Shown here: one piece after another, positions 8,486 through 17,541 of the stretch
How positions within the stretch are numbered: the stretch's first letter is position 1
Layout of the letters: each line of letters starts with the position of its first letter
NCBI GenBank assembly: GCA_900546105.1
Contig: URBP01000001.1
Coordinates: forward strand, 1-62,883
Length of the DNA stretch: 62,883 nt
Reading direction: 5' to 3'
Origin: an uncultured Collinsella sp.
GTDB lineage: Bacteria > Actinomycetota > Coriobacteriia > Coriobacteriales > Coriobacteriaceae
Program-made: the position numbers and the translations under genes
The notes under the pieces: generated by a model
The model's database searches: none
Told to the model about the DNA's origin: nothing
Seen by the model: the letters and a program-made list of their open reading frames with translations, nothing else

Positions 8486-11044
8486 TTATTTGCCCTTGGG
8501 CTTGCTGGCGTAGAACTTCTTCTTTTTGGGCTTGCCGGCGGGGAAGGGCTTGCCGGCAAAGTTGGACTTGCCGTTGCCGGCCTGCGCGTGCGCGGGTACT
8601 GCCGCATGGGGCTTGCGGGCCTCGGGGTTACGCAGTTCCTCGACGCGCTCGGCAATTTCCTCGGCGCTAAAGCCGACCTCTGCCATGGCGTCCTCGATGG
8701 GTAGGCGGCGCACGATGTAGCAATGATGCACCTTCTGGTTGCGCGCGAAATCCTCGGGGATGGTCTGCGCCGTAATGTCCTCCAGCACCACGCCCGCGCG
8801 GGCGAGCTTGCGCGTCTCGGGGCGGAAGCCGCGCAGGTTGCAGCTAAAGATGGCGTGGCCGCCCTGCGCGAGCAGGCGCGATACGCCGGCCAAAAGCTCA
8901 ACATGGTCGCGCTGGACATCCCAGGTGCGGCGGCCCATCTTGGACGAGTTCGAAAACGTGGGCGGGTCGACAAAGATCAGGTCCCAGCGGTTGCGTGTCT
9001 GGCGCTGGTCGCGAATCCAGGCGAGCACGTCGTCGCGCACAAAGTGATGCTGCGGCCCCACAAAGCCATTCTGGCGCATGTTGCGCTCGGCCCAGTCCAG
9101 ATAGGTGTTGGAGAGGTCGACCGTCACGGTCTCCTCGACGCCGCCGTCTGCCGCATAGCAGGTGGCGGTGCCGGTGTAGGCAAACAGGTTGAGGAAGCGA
9201 CGCGCATGCTTGGCGTGCTCGCGCACCAGGTTGCGCGTGACGCGGTGATCCAGGAAGATGCCCACATCCAGATAGTCGTCAAAGTTGACGGCAAAGGTGA
9301 GCCCGCCCTCCTCGATGAGCGGCAGGCGACGGCGCGCGATATTGGCGCGCTCGCCCGAGCCGCCCTTGCCGGCGCCCTGCTTGCCGTACTGCGAGCCGCC
9401 GCGCGAACGCATGCGGGCCTTGGCGTGCACGTGCTCGGCCGGAACATCCAGGATGCGCGGCGCGATGGCCAGAATATCGAGCATACGGGCTTGGGCCAGT
9501 GCGGGGTCGATGGACTTGGGCGCGGCGTATTCGGCGATGACGAGCCAGCGGCCCGGCGTCTGCGGACAGCCCTCGTACAGGTCGATGGCGGCGGAGTAGT
9601 CGGGCAGGTCGGCATCGTAGACGCGGTAGCAGCTTACGCCCTCGCGTTTGGCCCACTTGCGGCGCAGGCGTGCGTTCTTGCGCAGGCGGTTGGCGAACTG
9701 CTCGGACTCGGGGATGAGCACGGGCAGCGGCTTGCCGTCGCCCAGGTCGAGCGTAGCGGCAGGTTCGGGCATGGGGGTGTTGGCGGCTTCATCTTCGGCA
9801 TCCGCGGCCTGCTCTTCGGCATCCGCGCTGGTCGCAGCTTCAAATGCCGCGGCGGCGTGGTCGAGAGAGGGCCAGACTTCGATGGTCGCCTCCTCGTTGT
9901 TGGGCATGACGGCGATCGAGCACTCGGGCTCGGCGTGGAGCGCGCGGGCCAGCAATCCGTCGCGGGTGAGCGCGGCGACCGGTGCGGCGGCAAGCTCGGG
10001 CGCGCGGCGCAGCTCGCCGACCAGCGTCATGGCGTCGTGCATGAGCGAAAGCGGCGTCTCGGTGGTGTCCGCGACCACGGCGGCGCCGGCGACAGCGCCC
10101 GCATGGTCCAGCACGGTGGCGGGCTTGGCGGCGCAAAAATCGACAAAGCGCTTGTAGCCGGCAAACTTAACCATGCGCTCGGCGGTCTTGCGGGCGGCGG
10201 GGTCGATGTCCGCGGCCACGATGCGCGCCTGGCGCTCACGCGCTGCCGCCTCGCGCCCGCGTGCCTCGGCAAGCAACTGCTCCCATAGGGCGGCATCGTG
10301 CAGCTGCCAGCCCTCAAAGCCCCAGCGCTCGCGTGCGGCGCCCGGGGCGCGGTCGGTCAGGATGTTCACGGCCTCCAGCAGCAGGCCGCCGCCGGCGCAC
10401 GAGGCGTCGATCAGCGTAGGTAGGGCCTCGTTTTCGTAGTCGTCGGCCGTCAGCTCGCGCTCGCACAGCGCGGTCCAGCCGACCTGCGCCAGCACCAGGG
10501 CGGCATAGTCGGGGCGCAGCACGTGTGTGCCCTCGCCGGCGCGGGTCGCGGCGGGCGGCAGGCGCTTGAACAGCGGGTCGCCCGAAAGGTCCAGGCTTAT
10601 GCTCGCACGGCGCTGGCGTAGCGAAAGCAGCAGGTGGACATCGGGGTCGGCAGCATCGACATCGGCGCGACGGCCCGTGGTCTCGGCCAGGCGATCGCAC
10701 AATGCGTCCTTGGCGCGCAGGGCCGAGAAGCGCGTGTTGCGCAGCTGCTCGGTCACACCACGGGCAGTGATGGCAATGGTGGCGCCGGGGCGGACGATGT
10801 TTTCCCAGGCAATGTCGTAAACGCCGTCGTACAACGCATCGGCATCCTGCGCCTCAAAGCGCCCAAGCACCACAAACACGCGGCTGGCCAGGCGCGACCA
10901 CAGACAGGCGCGGTAGCCTTCTTCGAGCTCGCCCTCAAACGTAGCGCGGCCCTTAAGGCGGCGTACATGCGAAAGCCCGAGCCGTTTAAGCTCGTCGGCG
11001 AGTGCGGACTCAAAGCCCTCGGGGCAGCTTGCGTAAAATTCCAT
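8486..11044 (-). CDS. rlmKL: Bifunctional 23S rRNA (guanine) methyltransferase RlmKL
   Basis: An 852-residue fusion. A THUMP-type RNA-binding region covers about residues 45-155, followed by an RlmL-like methyltransferase (about 160-440) and an RlmK-like methyltransferase (about 450-800). A Lys-rich tail ends the protein. The RlmK half is intact: NLFAYTGTATCYAADGG for SAM binding and DPPTFSNS at 693. The RlmL half is not canonical: the SAM motif reads DASCAGGG (213) and no NPPY catalytic motif follows, only an Ala- and acid-rich stretch. The m7G2069 activity therefore looks likely and the m2G2445 activity doubtful. ATG at 11044 has AGAGAGG upstream and matches the family N-terminus MEFYASCPEGFE. 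Confidence 0.9.
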   Translation of the reverse strand: MEFYASCPEGFESALADELKRLGLSHVRRLKGRATFEGELEEGYRACLWSRLASRVFVVLGRFEAQDADALYDGVYDIAWENIVRPGATIAITARGVTEQLRNTRFSALRAKDALCDRLAETTGRRADVDAADPDVHLLLSLRQRRASISLDLSGDPLFKRLPPAATRAGEGTHVLRPDYAALVLAQVGWTALCERELTADDYENEALPTLIDASCAGGGLLLEAVNILTDRAPGAARERWGFEGWQLHDAALWEQLLAEARGREAAARERQARIVAADIDPAARKTAERMVKFAGYKRFVDFCAAKPATVLDHAGAVAGAAVVADTTETPLSLMHDAMTLVGELRRAPELAAAPVAALTRDGLLARALHAEPECSIAVMPNNEEATIEVWPSLDHAAAAFEAATSADAEEQAADAEDEAANTPMPEPAATLDLGDGKPLPVLIPESEQFANRLRKNARLRRKWAKREGVSCYRVYDADLPDYSAAIDLYEGCPQTPGRWLVIAEYAAPKSIDPALAQARMLDILAIAPRILDVPAEHVHAKARMRSRGGSQYGKQGAGKGGSGERANIARRRLPLIEEGGLTFAVNFDDYLDVGIFLDHRVTRNLVREHAKHARRFLNLFAYTGTATCYAADGGVEETVTVDLSNTYLDWAERNMRQNGFVGPQHHFVRDDVLAWIRDQRQTRNRWDLIFVDPPTFSNSSKMGRRTWDVQRDHVELLAGVSRLLAQGGHAIFSCNLRGFRPETRKLARAGVVLEDITAQTIPEDFARNQKVHHCYIVRRLPIEDAMAEVGFSAEEIAERVEELRNPEARKPHAAVPAHAQAGNGKSNFAGKPFPAGKPKKKKFYASKPKGK

Positions 11045-11119
11045 GGGTGACCTCTCTGGTTGCGTCGCTCCATTATATGATGGATGCTTCATTTGCCATC
11101 GCCCTCGAAAGGAACCCAT

Positions 11120-11224
11120 ATGATTGATGCGTGCTCCTTGATTCCCATTTTCATTGCAACAGCCTCAGGACTCGGGGTCTCGCACAGGCTCCCGCCGCCT
11201 TACAGAACTGAAAGCTGGGCGTAG
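11120..11224 (+). pseudogene. Possible 5' remnant of a HAD hydrolase gene
   Basis: An ATG with AAAGGA seven bases upstream opens 34 codons. The first 14 residues (MIDACSLIPIFIAT) look like the hydrophobic strand that normally precedes the DxDGT motif of HAD phosphatases, but the reading continues with unrelated residues to a TAG. A 3' HAD remnant in the same orientation lies at 20690-20941. I infer that both are ends of one gene interrupted by the sugar island. With so few residues, chance is not excluded. Confidence 0.4.
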
Positions 11225-11295
11225 GGCAAATCCACGGCACGTGACCTGCGATTGCTCGGCCATAGATGGCGTAATCGAGGCCAAGGGAGGGCATC

Positions 11296-11445
11296 ATGCG
11301 CAAGGGAAACGAGAGCTGGTTCTGGCACGCGAACGACATGGTGGTGGCGGGCGACATGAACCTCGTGGTCCGCGTCCTGTGGGTCGCGCTCATCGTAGGC
11401 ATCGGCGTCGCGACGATGGCCACGCTCTGGATCGTCACGAGGTAG
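11296..11445 (+). CDS. Small membrane protein (49 aa)
   Basis: Forty-nine residues beginning MRKGNESWFWHAND and ending in a 20-residue hydrophobic helix followed by TR. GGGAGG precedes the ATG with normal spacing. It lies at the left edge of the sugar island beside the putative HAD remnant and points toward the island's converging HAD gene. The function is unknown and no family was recognised. It could be a small regulatory membrane protein or a leftover of the insertion event. Confidence 0.5.
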   Translation: MRKGNESWFWHANDMVVAGDMNLVVRVLWVALIVGIGVATMATLWIVTR

Positions 11446-11497
11446 CGCGCCACGAACGGATGACGAGGCACGCGGCGCATGCCACGCTGGCGGAACC

Positions 11498-12325
11498 CTA
11501 GCCTCGCTGCTGGACAATCTGTTCGATGAGCTTCGCGACGGAGTCCTCGGCTGCGTCCCCGATCAGGTGATGGGCCGCGGCCCTCGCCTCTGGCATCGCG
11601 CCCGCGACTGCGTAGGAGTTCGGCACCTTTTCGAGGAGCGTCACGTCGTTTTCCGAGTCTCCGATAAAAGCGACCTCGTCCAGCGTGACCCCAAGGCTGC
11701 CGAGAAGCGCGTCGAGTCCGTTTACTTTGCTCCAGCCAGCCGGAACAACATCGAGGAAGAATGGGACGGGCGAGGGGAAATCAAGCTCTGGGCAGGCTTC
11801 CTTGCATCGACTCCGAACGACTTCCGTCGGGGCGGAGCTGACGTTGACGAAGATGCCGGCGGTGATGACGTCACGGTTCGTGGGCACGTCTCCGAGCGCC
11901 ATGTCTCTTCCGGAGTCCTTAACGATTTCCAGGGCGAATTCGTCGCCAGGCTCGACGGCGCAGAGGAACTGCTCGCAGCGTTTGCCTGTCTCATCGATAT
12001 CGGCGACTAGCCAGAGTGACGTCCCCGCGTAGGGGCGTACGGCGCTATCGAGCTTGACGAGGGCCTCCGTCGAGAGCGTCTTTTTGAACACGAGTTCGCC
12101 GCTGGAGAAGACCTTCTTTCCGTTGGCCATGATGCCGGTCGAGAAACAGCGCGCGTCGCCGTCAAAGGCATCGGCCAGGTCGGCGTAGTCGCGGCCGCTT
12201 GCGGGGCCGAACGCGATGCCCACATCAAGCGCCGAAAGAATCGCGCTGTGCGTGCGCTCCGATACGACCCTTGAGCCAAACGGCAGCAGGGTCCCGTCCA
12301 TGTCTGCGAGGATGAGCTTTATCAA
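11498..12325 (-). CDS. Cof-type HAD-IIB family hydrolase
   Basis: A 275-residue cytosolic phosphatase. Motif I is LADMDGTLL near residue 7, a large C2 cap domain follows (about 85-190), and motif IV is FIGDSENDVTLLE near 225. The family dephosphorylates sugar phosphates and similar metabolites. The start codon is TTG at 12325, supported by GGGAGG six bases upstream. It is transcribed after the RpiR regulator, 49 bases away, and away from the MFS/PTS genes, so it probably handles a phosphorylated intermediate of the same pathway or prevents sugar-phosphate build-up. Confidence 0.88.
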   Translation of the reverse strand: MIKLILADMDGTLLPFGSRVVSERTHSAILSALDVGIAFGPASGRDYADLADAFDGDARCFSTGIMANGKKVFSSGELVFKKTLSTEALVKLDSAVRPYAGTSLWLVADIDETGKRCEQFLCAVEPGDEFALEIVKDSGRDMALGDVPTNRDVITAGIFVNVSSAPTEVVRSRCKEACPELDFPSPVPFFLDVVPAGWSKVNGLDALLGSLGVTLDEVAFIGDSENDVTLLEKVPNSYAVAGAMPEARAAAHHLIGDAAEDSVAKLIEQIVQQRG

Positions 12326-12374
12326 GGGGTCCTCCCGTTTCGGTCTGGGCGTCGGTGCGCCGGTGTGCGTCGTC

Positions 12375-13238
12375 CTAGCTGTATTGCCTGTCTCCCAAGA
12401 GATTCTTCGAGATGATCCTGTTAAACTCTACCGGGTCATCCCAGCAAGAGGTCAGGAAGAGGAACAGCAGCTCGATGACGAAGTTGATCGAGCTGTGCGA
12501 GAAGGCGACCTCGGTTCCGGTGATGGCCTGATCTCGCGAGATGGCTCGGATGATATACGTGGCACGCTTCGCGAGCGGCGTATCTGGGTTGTCTGTGATC
12601 ATGATGATGGGGGTGTTCGAATCCTCGGCAGAGTCGAATATGTTGACGAGGCGCTTCGAGTATCCGGACGTCGAAATGACGAGCAGGATGTCATTCTCCT
12701 TGAGGCTGGTTGCGGCGGAGACCATGGCATCGGTGGTACTGGGACAAAACGCCCTGACTCCAACCTGTGAGAGCTTGAACGCCGCGTTTACGCCCATGCT
12801 AATCGAGTTGCCGACGCCCGCAATCAGGACGAGGTTGGCGTTGTGGAGCAGATTGACGACTGCCGAAAAGTCATCGGAGTCAATGAGCGAGGCGGTTTGG
12901 GAGAGCTCCTTGACCTTGTGAGACAGGACGTACTTAATGGAGCCCTCGACGTCGTCCAGAGTAACCTTGCCGCCCGTGGCCTTTTCCTCGCCGGAGGCCC
13001 TGCTGATGGATATGCCGAGCGCCAGACGCATGTCCGAATAGGTTCGGTAGTCAAGCGTCCTTGCGAACCTCGAAACAGACGCCGGTGACGTACCGGTTTC
13101 TGCGGCGAGTTCGCGGACGGTCATCGTTGCGACGTCCGACGGGTGGTCGAGCACATACGTTGCGATTGCCTTCTCCGAGGGGGATAGGCTGTTCATGACC
13201 GCGCAGATGTGGCTGAGCACATCCCCTGTCTTATCCAT
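12375..13238 (-). CDS. RpiR/MurR family transcriptional regulator (HTH + SIS)
   Basis: A 287-residue regulator. An RpiR helix-turn-helix lies in residues 1-77 (ELAAETGTSPASVSRFARTL), and an SIS sugar-phosphate-binding domain in about 125-260 (VLIAGVGNSISMGVNA and VISTSGYSKRLVNI). It presumably senses a phosphosugar from the adjacent PTS pathway. AAGGAG precedes the ATG by five bases. It is divergent from the MFS transporter, and the shared gap contains a perfect GTGAAA/TTTCAC inverted repeat that is the natural operator candidate. Confidence 0.9.
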   Translation of the reverse strand: MDKTGDVLSHICAVMNSLSPSEKAIATYVLDHPSDVATMTVRELAAETGTSPASVSRFARTLDYRTYSDMRLALGISISRASGEEKATGGKVTLDDVEGSIKYVLSHKVKELSQTASLIDSDDFSAVVNLLHNANLVLIAGVGNSISMGVNAAFKLSQVGVRAFCPSTTDAMVSAATSLKENDILLVISTSGYSKRLVNIFDSAEDSNTPIIMITDNPDTPLAKRATYIIRAISRDQAITGTEVAFSHSSINFVIELLFLFLTSCWDDPVEFNRIISKNLLGDRQYS

Positions 13239-13311
13239 GGTTACTCCTTGGCCCTAGTTTGCTTTGTATCTTAGGTCAAGAGAGGTGAAAATAAAGCAAA
13301 ATGTTTCATAA

Positions 13312-13334
13312 GCGGTGAAATAGCGTTTCACCGC
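13312..13334. promoter_or_regulatory. Candidate RpiR operator between rpiR and MFS gene
   Basis: A perfect inverted repeat GCGGTGAAA-5-TTTCACCGC. In the same 300-base gap a second palindrome (TACCGTTCACGGTA, 13343-13356) and two TGAAACAAC direct repeats lie nearer the MFS gene. RpiR proteins often bind GAAA/TTTC dyads, so repression of both divergent units is inferred. Confidence 0.55.
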
Positions 13335-13538
13335 TGATTTCCTACCGTTCACGGTAAATCGGTGCTTCCCCGGCACAATCTCATCTTGAGCTGCTATCTT
13401 ATGAGCCGTGAAACAACGGCACAAAAACGATGAAACAACAGAACATTGTTCCAACGGCTCGCAACTTCGTTTCACGCTAGATGGCGAATCACTTCGAAGC
13501 CCAGACAGGCACCCGGCGAGCAAGAAGGGAGAAGCACG

Positions 13539-14741
13539 ATGCACAACGCCAGGACAAACGCAAGCATGACTTCGCTGTTCTTCGCGAACGTCCTCTACTG
13601 GGTCTGCGCGGGCGTGTACTCGCCGTTCCTCTCCGCTCACTACACGAGTCTCGGCCTCAGCGCAGCCCAGACCGGCATCCTCCTCGCGGCGACCCCGGTG
13701 TGTGCGCTCGCCATCCAGCCGCTCTGGTCGACGATCGCCGACAAGCTCGGGCGCCGCCGCGCGGTCATCGTGATCCTCTGCCTTGCGGCGGCGGTACTCG
13801 CTCCGCTGTATTACCTGGCGTCGACGTTCGTCCCGGTCCTTCTCGTAACCTTTGCGTTCTCGGCGTTTTTCTCGGGGCTCCTGCCCCTGAGCGACTCCCT
13901 CGTCATCGAGCTCGCGGATCGCTCTGGCCTGGACTTTTCTCGCATTCGCATGGGTGGCACTATCGGCTATGCCATCGTCGTCCTGATCGTCGGTCGGCTG
14001 CTCGACATGGCTCCTCAAATCCAGTTCGCGGTGGTCTCTGCCGCGCTGGTGGTCTTCGCGGCTCACATGTGGCGCCTCCCCGAGGCGGGAATTCGCGCCA
14101 ATGCCGCGGACGATCCCAAGGTCTCCCACGGAAAGGGCCTCCTCTCGCTGTTCACCAGCAATGAGATCGCCTTCGTCTTGGTCTTCGCCTTCATCAGTTC
14201 GGCCGCGATTGGCTTCATCGGGGCGTTCTTGGGCCGCTACGCGGTCGAGCTTGGCGAGGGTCAGAACCTCGTGGGCGTCCTGAGTGCGGTCTCCGCTGCG
14301 AGCGAGATCCCCATCCTGCTCGTTTCCTCCAAGCTGGTCAGGCGCTTCGGCGAGATGAACCTCCTGATCTTTTCCTGCTTCATGGCGGCGCTCAGGCTCG
14401 TGCTCGTGGGCACCGGCATCGTCCCGGTCATGATCTGCGGCCAGCTGCTGCAGAGCGTGAGTTACATGACCGTCTACTACTCCTGCGTTACCTACATTGC
14501 CAACCACACTTACGAGGATTGTCGCGCTCGAGGTCAGAGCGCCTTCGCGATGGTTCAGAGCGGTCTGTCCGTCGTGGTTGCGAACCTGTTTGGCGGTTGG
14601 GCGTGCGACGCGCTCGGCACGCACGCGGGTTTTCTGGCCTTCGCCCTCGCTTCAACGATTGCTGCGGTCGTTGCTCTTGTGGCGTACGTACTGTGGCGTC
14701 GAAGCGCAGCGCCACAGCCTGAGGGCCAGTCGGCCGCATAG
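13539..14741 (+). CDS. MFS transporter (MFS_1-like sugar:proton family)
   Basis: A 400-residue permease with twelve hydrophobic segments. The first half has SPFLSAHYTSLGLSAAQTG and the loop DKLGRRRA between TM2 and TM3, a layout typical of the MFS_1-like (LacY/NupG-like) group. Start ATG 13539 has AAGGGAGAA upstream. It heads the island's rightward genes and is followed after 114 bases by the aldolase and mannose-type PTS. It may bring in a sugar or a sugar derivative (non-phosphorylated route) or export an end product. Confidence 0.82.
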   Translation: MHNARTNASMTSLFFANVLYWVCAGVYSPFLSAHYTSLGLSAAQTGILLAATPVCALAIQPLWSTIADKLGRRRAVIVILCLAAAVLAPLYYLASTFVPVLLVTFAFSAFFSGLLPLSDSLVIELADRSGLDFSRIRMGGTIGYAIVVLIVGRLLDMAPQIQFAVVSAALVVFAAHMWRLPEAGIRANAADDPKVSHGKGLLSLFTSNEIAFVLVFAFISSAAIGFIGAFLGRYAVELGEGQNLVGVLSAVSAASEIPILLVSSKLVRRFGEMNLLIFSCFMAALRLVLVGTGIVPVMICGQLLQSVSYMTVYYSCVTYIANHTYEDCRARGQSAFAMVQSGLSVVVANLFGGWACDALGTHAGFLAFALASTIAAVVALVAYVLWRRSAAPQPEGQSAA

Positions 14742-14855
14742 GCTCCACCGCGTTTTGCAAGCGCCTGCCTGCCTCGCGCTTCTCTTCGTGTTCAACCAGC
14801 TGACGAGCTGAGAACTGTCCAATCCAATGGTTATCCAAGTGAAAGGAAGACAAAG

Positions 14856-15710
14856 ATGTCTCTCATCAAGGTCAACGAGCTTCTTCAACATGCGACCGAG
14901 CACCACTATGGCGTGCCCGCGATCAACGTCATCAACACGGAGACCATCCGTTATGCGATCCAGGCCGCCGAGGATGAGCACATGCCTATCATCATCCAGT
15001 ACTGGCCCGGCTTCGAGGACCACTGTGCCCTCGACATCATCGCCTTCGCAGCCCGCTATTACGCCGAGCGCGCGAGCGTGCCCGTCGCCGTCCACCAGGA
15101 TCACTCCGCTGGTTACGAGATCGCCGTCAAGGGCGTCAAGGCCGGTTTCCCCTCCGTCATGGTCGACGGCTCCTCGCTTCCCTATGAGGAGAACTTCCAG
15201 CTCACGAAGGACGTCGTCCAGGTCGCCAAGATCTTCGACGTTGACATCGAGGCCGAGCTCGGCCACGTCGGCAACGGCTCCGACGCCAACGACTTCGTGA
15301 ACAGCGACCACTATACCGACCCGAACCTCGCCGAGGAGTTCGTCGAGGGCACCGGCTGTGGTTCGCTCGCCATCGCCGTCGGCAACGCCCACGGTCCCTA
15401 CGTCAAGGTCCCGAACCTCGACATGGAGCGCATCAAGGCCTGCAGGGAGGCCGTCAGCGTTCCCCTCGTCATGCACGGATGCTCCGACATCCCCGACGAG
15501 CAGCTCCAGGAGGCCGTGAACCTCGGCATGAGCAAGTTCAACATCGCCACGGAGTACTTCCGCTCCATGTACCGCGCCTTCGAGAAGGACATCAACTCCG
15601 GCAAGAACGACGGCAACGGCGTTGGCCTCCTGATGGACGCCGCCCCCGACATGCGCGCGTTCGTCGCAAGCAAGATCCAGCTTCTGAACCCCAACCACTA
15701 TTCGCTCTAG
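14856..15710 (+). CDS. Class II ketose-bisphosphate aldolase family protein
   Basis: A 284-residue zinc-dependent aldolase of the FbaA/GatY/KbaY type. Catalytic and metal residues are visible: Asp82 and His83 in HQDHS, Glu in EAELGHVG (132-139), His179 in GNAHG, and His207 in MHGCS. The usual phosphate-loop HGGSG is changed to HGCSD, so the substrate may differ from FBP or tagatose-1,6-bisphosphate. It splits a ketose (bis)phosphate into DHAP and an aldehyde. AAAGGA lies eight bases before the ATG. Ten bases separate it from PTS IIA, so the two are in one operon. Confidence 0.88.
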   Translation: MSLIKVNELLQHATEHHYGVPAINVINTETIRYAIQAAEDEHMPIIIQYWPGFEDHCALDIIAFAARYYAERASVPVAVHQDHSAGYEIAVKGVKAGFPSVMVDGSSLPYEENFQLTKDVVQVAKIFDVDIEAELGHVGNGSDANDFVNSDHYTDPNLAEEFVEGTGCGSLAIAVGNAHGPYVKVPNLDMERIKACREAVSVPLVMHGCSDIPDEQLQEAVNLGMSKFNIATEYFRSMYRAFEKDINSGKNDGNGVGLLMDAAPDMRAFVASKIQLLNPNHYSL

Positions 15711-15720
15711 GAGAGACTCG

Positions 15721-16149
15721 ATGAAGAAAGTTCTTGTCGCGTCGCACGGTCACCTCGCAAGCGGAATCAGGAGCTCGATCGAGATCCTGACCGGTATGGC
15801 GGACATGGTGGAAGCAGTTGACTGCTACGTGGACGACTCCGATTTCACCCCTCGCATCCAGGCGTTTATTGACTCGGTGGGCCCTGAGGACGAGGCCATC
15901 ATCTTCACCGACATCTACGGTGGCTCCGTCTTCCAGAAGGTCGTCCTCATGGAGCCGGAGAAGCGCGGGATCGTTCATGTTACCGGTATGAACCTCGGCC
16001 TCGTGATCGAGGCGCTCCTCGGCGCTGAGCCGGTCACGGCAGATTCGATCAAGCAGAGCGTCGAGCTGGCGAGGGCGACGATGCAGGTCGTCGAGCCTCC
16101 GAGCAAGGCCGCGGACAACGAGGGGTCCGACGGAGACTTCTTCGATTAG
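15721..16149 (+). CDS. PTS mannose-family EIIA
   Basis: A 142-residue cytosolic phosphocarrier of the ManX-A type. His9 in VASHGHLASG is the expected phosphorylation site, taking phosphate from HPr and passing it to the next-encoded IIB. FTDIYGGS and a short acidic C-terminal tail are also seen. It is expressed with IIB, IIC and IID immediately downstream. The sugar is unknown. Confidence 0.93.
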   Translation: MKKVLVASHGHLASGIRSSIEILTGMADMVEAVDCYVDDSDFTPRIQAFIDSVGPEDEAIIFTDIYGGSVFQKVVLMEPEKRGIVHVTGMNLGLVIEALLGAEPVTADSIKQSVELARATMQVVEPPSKAADNEGSDGDFFD

Positions 16150-16178
16150 AGAGCACTAATAAGTAAGGAGAGGAAACA

Positions 16179-16682
16179 ATGATTGTTCAGGTTCGAGTCG
16201 ATGACCGTCTGATTCACGGGCAGGTCGCCCTGGTGTGGACCAAGGAGCTCAACACCACCAGGATCATCGTCGCCAACAAGCACGCCGTGGAGAGCGATGC
16301 CCTTCGCATGACGCTTTCCATGGGTACGCCGGCGGGCCAGAAGCTCCTCGTCAAGGATGTTCCGGATGCTTGCCGCATCGCGAACGATCCGCGTGCGGAC
16401 TCCATGCGCATCTTCGCGCTCACCAACTGCGTGCGTGACGTGCTTGAGCTCGTTAAAGGCGCACCGGGCAAGATCGAGGGCGTGAACGTTGCCAATGTCG
16501 GCCGCTTCGACAAGTCCGATCCGGATAGCAAGGTCGCCCTCAACTCCACGATCATGCTCAACCCGGATGAGCTCGAGGCCGCGAAGGAGCTTTGCGAGCA
16601 GGGTATTCCGGTTTTCCATCAGCTTATCCCGTCCAATCCCAAGACTCCTCTCAAGAGTCTGATCGAGGCGGCGGAGAAATAA
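16179..16682 (+). CDS. PTS mannose-family EIIB
   Basis: A 167-residue protein of the mannose/fructose/sorbose IIB family. The phosphorylated residue is His13 in VDDRLIHGQVALVW. Mannose-type IIB proteins use His rather than Cys. GGAGAGG precedes the ATG. It transfers phosphate from IIA to the incoming sugar at the IIC/IID channel. Confidence 0.93.
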   Translation: MIVQVRVDDRLIHGQVALVWTKELNTTRIIVANKHAVESDALRMTLSMGTPAGQKLLVKDVPDACRIANDPRADSMRIFALTNCVRDVLELVKGAPGKIEGVNVANVGRFDKSDPDSKVALNSTIMLNPDELEAAKELCEQGIPVFHQLIPSNPKTPLKSLIEAAEK

Positions 16683-16728
16683 GGGGATTTGGCCAGGCGG
16701 TCAAATGAAATGAGAGAAAGGAAGTCAA

Positions 16729-17541
16729 ATGATTGGGTTAGCAGTAATGGCCTGGTTGACCGTGCTGATTTGCTACGGCGGCAACTGGGTTCTCGGTCAG
16801 TGTATGATCGAGCGTCCTCTCGTGGTCGGCCTCGTTGCGGGCCTTCTGATGGGCGACGTCAAGACCGGTGTCATCATCGGTGCCTCTCTCGAGGCAATCT
16901 TCATGGGCGCGGTTAACATCGGTGGCGCCATCTCCGCCGAGCCCGTTACCGCGACCGCCCTCGCCGTCGCCTTCACCGTTGGCGCCGGCATCGACCAAGG
17001 CGCCGCCATCACGCTGGCCGTTCCCGTTGGCGTCGTCACCGCGTTCCTCTCGATCTTCATGAACAACGTGTTCCTCGCGTTCTTCGCCGCCACCTTTGAC
17101 AAGATGGCCGCCGAGGGCAACGAGAAGGGCCTCGCGCTTCAGCACTTCGTTCTCTGGTTCGTTAAGTACGCCGCCTTTGGCCTCATCGCCTTCCTCGGCG
17201 TTTACCTTGGCGCTGAGCCCGTTGCCGCTATCGTCAACCAGATTCCGGCCAATGTCATGAGCGGCCTCAACGCCGTGGGCGCCCTCCTGCCCGCCGTTGG
17301 TATGGCGCTCCTGCTCCAGATGCTGTGGAGCACCGAGCTCAGCATCTACTTCTTCCTGGGCTTCACGCTCTACCAGTACCTCGGCCTCCCGATGATCGCC
17401 ATCGCGGTTCTCGGCGTCATCATCGCGGTTGCCTCCGCCCTCCGCGACAAGGAGATTTTCGATCTCACCAAGAAGGGCTTGGCCACCCAGGCCGTTTCCA
17501 ACGACTCTGTAACCAGCGACGAGGAGGATTTCTTCGCATGA
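16729..17541 (+). CDS. PTS mannose/sorbose-family EIIC
   Basis: A 270-residue membrane subunit made largely of hydrophobic helices, with the family pattern ALEAIFMGAVNIGGA near residue 60. It forms the transport channel with IID. GAAAGGAAG lies before the ATG. Its stop overlaps the IID start (ATGA at 17538-17541), indicating translational coupling. Confidence 0.92.
   Translation: MIGLAVMAWLTVLICYGGNWVLGQCMIERPLVVGLVAGLLMGDVKTGVIIGASLEAIFMGAVNIGGAISAEPVTATALAVAFTVGAGIDQGAAITLAVPVGVVTAFLSIFMNNVFLAFFAATFDKMAAEGNEKGLALQHFVLWFVKYAAFGLIAFLGVYLGAEPVAAIVNQIPANVMSGLNAVGALLPAVGMALLLQMLWSTELSIYFFLGFTLYQYLGLPMIAIAVLGVIIAVASALRDKEIFDLTKKGLATQAVSNDSVTSDEEDFFA

Noticed and set aside
8723..10288. 521-codon frame antisense to rlmKL
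   Set aside because: Shadow of a codon-biased gene, with no recognisable domain or start.
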